This document shows positions 57,136 through 64,000 of a stretch of 64,000 nt of DNA, one piece after another (the stretch's first letter is position 1; every line of letters begins with the position of its first letter). The notes under the pieces were generated by a model, which saw only the letters and a list, made by a program, of their open reading frames with translations, made no database searches and was not told the origin of the DNA. The stretch is from Hygrophila difformis (taxonomy: Eukaryota; Streptophyta; Magnoliopsida; Lamiales; Acanthaceae), in the NCBI GenBank assembly GCA_030278955.1, contig JAOANR010000006.1:28439124-28503123 (forward strand), written 5' to 3'. Both the position numbers and the translations under genes were made by a program.

Positions 57136-57654
57136 ATCTGAGTCTATGACACTCAAATTTCAGCTCCAATTCAACCACAATGATAGTCAATTCACTCCTT
57201 AAGATTAGCAAGTCAGATCTAGCATATATAGCCTCCTTAAATCCTCCCGGGTCATAGTTCTCCTCAATTAAACCAATTAGTTCATATAGATTCTTCTCCT
57301 CAATTCATCACCGAGTCAAAATACGCATGTGAAGTTCAATAACTAAGCACACCCAGTTCTACCATTTCTCAGCATTTTGCTACTTATTCCAATTCATAGG
57401 CAATGTCCTACTCAATTTATTCAAATACATGCAATTAACATAGCATAAAATTCAAACAACATAATTAAACTAAAAAATAACATTTAAATTACATTAAAGC
57501 AAGAACAATAAAGCAGATAAAAGTACATAAACAATAAAATGTAAAATATTTTTGTCTTTTTCTTTCATTTATAATTTTTATTGGTTTTTATAGTTTTACT
57601 TAATAAAAACTCAACATAATTAAAAATGCAATGCAATTACTTCAATAAGCAGAT
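57136..57654. other. Spacer after outer pol
   Basis: AT-rich, no motif recognised. Confidence 0.45.
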
Positions 57655-60600
57655 TTAAATAACCAAAGGCTTAACATTAATTTGTTCGATGAATTTAACT
57701 TCATCTCCAAAATAATGTTTAAGTCTTTGACTATTTACAGTGAATTCCCTTTCATCTTCAGCTTTTAAAACTACTGCACCACTATCCAACACTTTAACAA
57801 TCCGAAAAGGCCCTGACCACTTTGTCTTCAATTTACCAGGAAACACCTTAAATCTAGAATTATATAAAAGCACTAACTGTCCAGCTTCAAACACCTTAGG
57901 CCTAAGCATTTTATCAAGATAAAGCTTTGTTCTTTTCTTATAAATTAGAGCATTATCATACGCTTGACGTCTAATTTCTTCTAATTCAGTAAAATCTACC
58001 TTCCTTTTTTCTTAAGCCTCTTTAAATTCAAAATTCAACTTTTTCATAGCCCAAAGTGATTTAAACTCAAGTTCAAAAGGTAAGTGAAAAGCTTTACCAT
58101 AAACCAATTTAAAAGGAGTCATACCTATAGGTGTTTTAAATGCTGTCCTATAAGCCCACAGTGCTTCATCTAACTTAAAAGCCCAATCTTTTCTAGATTT
58201 TCCTACAGTGGCTTCCAAAATCTTTTTAATCTCACGATTAGTGACTTCTACCTGACCATTGGCTTGAGGATGATAGGGTGTTGTTATCCTGTGATGAACA
58301 TGAAATCTAGATAACAATTTATTAACAGCCCTATTGACAAAATGAGATCCACCATCACTAATGATTGCTTTAGGCACACCAAAACGAGTAAAGATTGCTT
58401 TTTCAAAAATTTAATCACTTGTTTAGCATCATTTAAAGCACATGATTCAGCTTCTACCCATTTTGATACATATTCTGCAGCAACAAGAATATACAATTTC
58501 CCATTAGATGGTGGAAATGGACCCATAAAATCAATTCCCCACAAATCAAACAACTCAACAGGCATAATTCCTTTTAGTGGCATTTCATCTCTCTTAGTGA
58601 TATTACCAGCTCTTTGACATACATCACATTTTTGCACAAATGATCTAGCATCACGATAAATATTAGGCCAATATAAACCACCTTCGAGTACCTTATGAGC
58701 TGTCATATTCGGTCCAACATGTCCTCCTCCAAGTCCTTCGTGGCAAGCCTTTAAACTTTTTCAAAATCCTCGTCAGGGATGCATCTCCTTATGATTTGAT
58801 CTGAACACAGTCTAAACAAATAAGGTTCATCCCAAATAAAATATTTAGCATCAGTTTTAAATTTTTGCTTTTGGCTATGCCATTTTAAATGATCAGGAAT
58901 TACACCACATGCTAAATAATTTACAAAATCAGCAAACCACGGATCAGAGGAAGTGTTATTTATTAAATACAAATTTTCATCAGGAAATGTATCATTAATT
59001 AATCTTTCTTCCCCTTTTTCATGCTCCAATCTAGATAAATGATCAGCTACAGGATTTTCATCTCCTTTTCTATCTTTAATTTCTAAATCAAATTCCTGTA
59101 ACAACAATACCCATCTAATTAACCGTGGTTTAGCATCTTTCTTTACAAATAGATATTTAATAGCAGCATGATCAGTGTAAACTACAGTCTTAGAGCCAAT
59201 CAGATACGGTCTAAACTTCTCACATGCATACACAACAGATAAAAGTTCTTTTTCAGTGGTGGCATAATTTCTTTGTGCAGAATTTAAAGCCTGACTAGCA
59301 TAATAAATAACATAAAGCTTCTTATCCTTTCGTTGACCCAGTACTGCTCCAACAGCAAAGTCACTAGCATCGCTCATGATCTCAAATGGTAAACTCCAGT
59401 CAGGTGGCTGAATAATTGGTGTTGTCACCAATGCTTCCTTGATCCTATTGAACGCCTCAATACACTCGTCAGTAAAATCAAACTCGACATCTTTACACAG
59501 CAGCTTAAATAGAGGCAACGCAATTTTAGAAAAATCTTTTATAAACCTTCGATAGAATCCAGCATGTCCCAGAAAACTTCTCAAAGTTTTTAAATTATTA
59601 GGAGGTGGAATTTTTGCAATTACTTCTACTTTAGCCCTATCAATTTCAATGCCATTTTTAGAAATCCTATGTCCTAAGACAATACCTTCATTAACCATAA
59701 AATGACATTTTTCCCAATTAAGAACTAAATTTGACTCCTCACATCTAATCAGAACTTTTTCCAAGTTAATTAAACATTTCTCAAAGTCAGACCCGAATAC
59801 AGAAAAATCATCCATAAATACCTCAATGCATGTCTCAATTAAATTAGAAAATATGGACATCATGCATCTCTGAAATGTAGCTGGAGCATTACACAAACCA
59901 AATGGCATTATCCTATATGCAAATGTACCATAAGGACATGTAAATGTAGTTTTATCTTGATCCTCAGGTGCAATTGGAACTTGATTATAACCAGAATAGT
60001 CATCTAAGAAGCAATAAAACTCATGACCAGCTAAACGCTCTAGCATTTGATCAATAAAAGGCAATGGAAAATGATCTTTCCTAGTCTTATCATTCAATCT
60101 CCTATAATCAATGCATACACGCCATCCAGTAGTAGGTCTAGTAGGTACTAATTCACCATTTTCATTTCTAATCACAGCCATATCTCCCTTTTTAGGCACT
60201 ACTTGAACTGGACTCACCCACTTACTATCAGAGATAGGATAGATAATACCTGCATCGAGTAGTTTAATCACCTCTGCTCTTACAGCTTCTTGTAGATGTG
60301 GATTCAGTCTCCTTTGGGGCTGTCTCACTGGCTTGTCATCCTCCTCCATATAAATCCGGTGTGTACACAATGCTGGACTCAGTCCCTTGATGTCAGCTAT
60401 CGTCCAACCTATTGCTCTAACATGCTTACTCAACACTTGGGTTAATGCATTTAATTGATCATCATTTAATTTATTACTTGCAATAACAGGTAAAGTGTCA
60501 TTCTCACCAAGAAAAACACACCTCAAATGTGATGGCAGCTCCTTCAATGTCAATGTAGGTGGCTTTTCAACAGACGGGACTAACTTAGACTCTTCTATCG

Positions 60601-63067
60601 CACATGCTACTTGCACAGGTAATCCTCCCTCACACTTACTTTCAGCTAAGTCCTCACAACTCTCCACTAACTGCTCAAATTTCCTGTAGGGATCATGTCT
60701 AGCAAAGAACTCTCTCTCAATCACCTCATCCTCCTGATAGATAGCTGTAACTCTATTACACGGGTAGGTGTCAGAACTAGCGTGTTGTGTTTTAGTTGTC
60801 TTAGAAATGTCAAACGACACTTGTTCATTACCTACTTTCAGTGTAATTTTACCATCATCCATATCAACCATAGCCCTCCCAGTTTGCAGAAATGGTCTAC
60901 CTAAACTCAGAGGAATATCAATGTCTTTTTCCATATCAAGAACAACAAAGTCGACAGGGAAGATGAAGCTCTCTACTTGAACAGGAACGTCTTCTACAAT
61001 GCCTAAAGGAGTCCTAATTGACCTGTCAGCAAGCTGTAGCTGCATCCTAGTAGGCTTTACAACTCCTACCCCTAGTTCTCTAAAGACATGTAAAGGCATC
61101 AGATTAATACTAGACCCGAGATCACACAGAGCTTTATTAAATTCTTTAGTGCCAATAATGCACGGAATAGTATTTCTCCCAGGATCTTTTTGTTTAATAG
61201 GTTGCCTTCTTTGTAAGATTGCACTACATTCCCCTGTCAGTGTCACTTTCTCTTCATCATCAACACTCCTATTTTTTGATAGAATTTCTTTTAAGAACTT
61301 AGCATACACGGGCATTTGTGCAATGGCATCAGAAAAAGGAATATCAATTCTTAAATTCTTAAAGACTTCTAAGAATTTAGCATAATCTTTATCTTCCTTA
61401 GCCTTTTTAAGACGCTGTGGATATGGAATAGCTGGCTGGTATGGCTTGAGTGGGACAGTAGACTTTCCCTTATCCTGTTCATCCCTAAGTTTCTTACTCT
61501 CCTTAGGCTCATCAGTGTTTTTATGCTGGCTTTCTTTCTCTATATCCTCACTTTGATCATCTACAGTATCAGCTAAAACCTCTGGATCATCTAAGGTAGG
61601 GTAAGGATTAGGCAGTTCCTTTTTATTCCTTAAAGTGATTGCTTTACATTGCTCTTTTGGATTAGGATCAGGCATGCTTGGTAGTGTTCCTTGCTGTCTA
61701 TTTGAGGTATCCCTAGCAATTTGACCAACTTGAACTTCTAAATTTCTCATTGAGGCTTGCATTTGCTGAATTGTTTATTGTTGAGACACGATTGTGTTCA
61801 TTAACTCTTTTAAATTGACCTCATCACCTCCTTTGTTTTGTTGCAGCTGTTGTTGAGGTTGAAAGTTCCTAGACTGTTGGTTAGGGTAAAAAGGTTGATT
61901 TTGATTTCTGTTCTGATTAAAGTTTTGGTTCTGATTCTGGTTTTGAAAATTTTGATTTTTATTTTGATTTGGGTAATTCTGATTTTGGTTTTGAGGGTAA
62001 GGTTGACGGTTGTTTTGTGGTTAGGTGTTTTGTTGAAATTGAGAATTTTGGTTTGGATAGAAGTTTTGGTTTTGAGGACGGTTTTGGTTGTAGTTTTGCT
62101 GCCTATTTCCCATGTAGTTCACATCTTCCACTTGCTCCCCAGTCCCTTCACACTGCATAGTCTCTTGAAGTCCTTGATCGAGCAGGTGACAGGCTGATGA
62201 CTCGTGAGGTCCATGACAAATACCGCATCTCACAACTTTAGCTTGACCTTTCTTAAGCGTAGAAACCTCCCTCATCAAAGCATCTAACATAGAATCTATA
62301 GCAACTGCCTTTTCTACCTCATAGATTCCTCCTTTTGTTTTGTTTCTATCATTTTTCTTACTAGGAAATTTTTTCATGTTAGAAATCTTTTTCTCTATGA
62401 TTTCCTTAGCTCTAGAAGGTCCTACAGATAGAAAAGAATTTCCAGCTGCTGCATCCAACAAATTCCTCCAATGATCAATTAACCCATTGTAAAAGAAGTG
62501 CATCTGCTGCCAATCTTCAAAGCCATGATTCGGACATCTCGCCAATAAAGTGTTGTATCTATCCCATACTTCAAGTAGAGTTTCACCCTCATCTTGCACA
62601 AATTCTTTAATTTTTTCTTGCAATTCTAAAACTTTGGATGGTGGGAAGAACTGTTCTAAGAAGGCTTCTAACATTTTATCCCAAGTAGTAACATCCCTTA
62701 ATTGAAGTGAATTATACCAAGTTTTAGCTTTATCTCTGAGTGAAAATGAGAACAATCTCAACTTAATTTCATCACTGGTAACACCATTTATTTTCATTGT
62801 GTCACAATAGTCCAGAAAGTTTCTTATGTGTTCTACAGCATCATTAGTAGGTGCTCCATTATATTGATTAGCTTGAACCATTGTGATTAGTGCAGGCTGA
62901 AGGGTAAAGCTTAAAGCATCTACATCTGGCCTTGGAGTTCTATTAAGCAGATTCCCACTAGTTCCTTGTAAGTGTTTTTCAATGGTCATTTCAGCTTGAT
63001 CATCGTGCTCCAAATCACCACCATTACCTCCATTATTACCATGATTATCATTGTTGTTTGCTGCCAT
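57655..63067 (-). pseudogene. gag-pol: Gag-pol of the outer Athila, broken
   Basis: ATG at 63067 (MAANNNDNHGNNGGNGG). Gag core 62920-62350 (LFSFSLRDKAKTWYNSLQL), CX2CX3HX4C knuckle CGICHGPHESSAC near 62215. Stops at 62021 and about 61778 interrupt the Gln/Asn-rich linker. Protease-RT-RNase H are then open from 61762 to 58751: [40 protein letters not shown] and FMDDFSVF, RNase H TTEKELLSVVYACEKF. A frameshift near 58751 precedes the integrase, which lies in three frames (58706-58284, 58377-58012, 57909-57655) and ends with LLYNSRFKVFPGKLKTKWSGP. It is related to, but clearly diverged from, the inner Athila. Confidence 0.9.
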
Positions 63068-63086
63068 GTTTAGCCTATTGAACTGA

Positions 63087-64000
63087 TGTAATACCCGAGA
63101 ATTTCCCAACATAAAATAAAACAATAATTAAATAAATAAATAATAAATAAAATAAATACTATAAATAAATAAACAAATCCAGCAAATAAAAGAAACAAAT
63201 AAAGATAAGGAAATGAGAAATGAGATTTTTACTTAGAAAGGAATTAAAGGAATTTAATTCAATATAAGGATGGATAAATGGTACACCAAAACCCGACATT
63301 AATGAACTCGAGTATTCGAGTCCAAAACATCCAATTAGACTGAGAATAAAATTAGAAAGAAAGTATGAACCCGAATATACCCCGAAAATCGGAATTCGGG
63401 AGCATAGAGGGATAGAAACCCGAAAGAGAGGCGGAAAAGCACGACAGATCGCACGACCCGCCCGGACCGAAGTCCAGGCGAAGTCGGCGCGGTGGCCGCG
63501 CGGTGAAGTGGCTTTAGCGCGCCACGACCGCGCCACCCCACAGATTCGTTTGTTGCGTGAATCTCTCGCCCGAACGCGGATTTTTCGACTTTCGGTTGAA
63601 CATCTCTCGACTCCAGACTTTTAGGTCGGTTGTGGACGCCCTAGGGATTAAGAATTCTATAAATAAGCCCCTTGGGAGCCCCAGACAAGTTTACAAAACC
63701 CTACAATCTTCTATACGTTCGAAACCCTAAATTCGGAGTCGACGGAAAGCACCAAACGGAGGCAGCAGCTTGGACGAAAATACAAGGTCTCCAAACGTTG
63801 TGGTAAGCTCTAGTCCAATAAATCTTTTCACGTTTCAATCCGAAAACGGATTCTAACTTCGGTTCTTTTCTTTCTACACCCCGTATCGAATCTAGATCGT
63901 AGAACCCGACGAACGGAGAGGAGAAACGGTGATCTGGAAGCCACGCCTCCGAACTAGACATCCCCGACGTTCATAGACACTGTAAGTTAACCTTACATGG
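63087..64000 (+). repeat. LTR start of another Ty3/gypsy element, runs past window end
   Basis: Starts TGTAATACCCGAGAATTTCC inside the outer Athila leader, 20 bases before its gag ATG. It contains the shared block CCCGAAAGAGAGGCGGAA...CGGACCGAAGTCCAGGCG (63419-63480) and near its visible end CACTGTAAGTTAACCTTAC, both in the LTR at 2119 in the same order. No PPT precedes it, so it is a 5' LTR or a solo LTR on the plus strand. Confidence 0.75.

Larger units (their letters stand above)
27893..63086 (-). mobile_element. Older Athila-type Ty3/gypsy element (outer), 5' LTR outside window
   Basis: Minus-strand order: gag-pol pseudogene (63067-57655), accessory ORF 1 (55682-55406 continued at 35391-33813), accessory ORF 2 pseudogene (32757-31484), PPT (29887-29871), 3' LTR (29870-27893). 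The Athila assignment rests on the pol type (DLGSS protease, FMDDFS RT, HHCC integrase, no chromodomain) and on extra ORFs between pol and 3' LTR. A younger Athila (35392-55405) sits inside accessory ORF 1, and another LTR element (63087 onward) lies between gag and whatever remains of the 5' end. Confidence 0.85.

Overview
This is plant nuclear DNA made almost entirely of transposable elements nested in one another. The evidence is Ty3/gypsy retrotransposons of the Tekay, Tat and Athila lineages with initiator-Met or Asp tRNA primer sites, a Helitron, CACTA, and Stowaway- and Tourist-like MITEs. The Athila/Tat/Tekay mix suits a eudicot; I cannot name the species. I see no ordinary single-copy host gene. 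The one non-retroelement gene is an F-box gene carried inside an Athila element.

Layout. (1) 1-5205: a non-autonomous LTR retrotransposon with 3.1 kb LTRs and an internal region of about 1 kb that keeps only a gag start. (2) 5206-17004: the decayed 3' part of a Helitron whose Pif1-like helicase fragments lie in tandem. It is hit by two Stowaway MITEs and, at 7756-16310, by a Tekay-type element with almost identical LTRs but a ruined pol. The Helitron ends in a classic hairpin plus CTAG and sits in another MITE. (3) 17005-24823: MITE-rich DNA with a direct segmental duplication (18734-20983 and 20984-24823); the second copy holds a MITE > Stowaway > CACTA nest. (4) 24824-27115: a deleted Tat-type element on the minus strand with one LTR, tandem repeats and a gag fragment. 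(5) 27116-27892: an LTR fragment related to the LTRs at both window ends. (6) 27893-63086: a large, decayed Athila-type element on the minus strand, with gag-pol, two related accessory ORFs and a 3' LTR. (7) 35392-55405: a second, young Athila element, same strand, inserted in frame into the first accessory ORF. (8) 63087-64000: the start of another LTR inserted just upstream of the older element's gag.

How parts work together. The young Athila has the full layout LTR - tRNA-Asp PBS - gag-pol - accessory gene - PPT - LTR. Its accessory gene appears to be a two-exon F-box gene. That gene has its own TATA-like box, preceded by the same kind of TTGTCGCGGAAC/GTTCCGCGACAA palindrome array found upstream of the LTR TATA box. 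The older Athila follows the same plan with a different motif (GGCGCC arrays) and two related accessory ORFs. Family-specific GC palindromes in front of both the LTR promoter and the accessory genes are the most interesting architecture here.

All calls come from reading the sequence; no alignment or database search was run. Repeat boundaries with visible target duplications are firm, family names of short elements less so.
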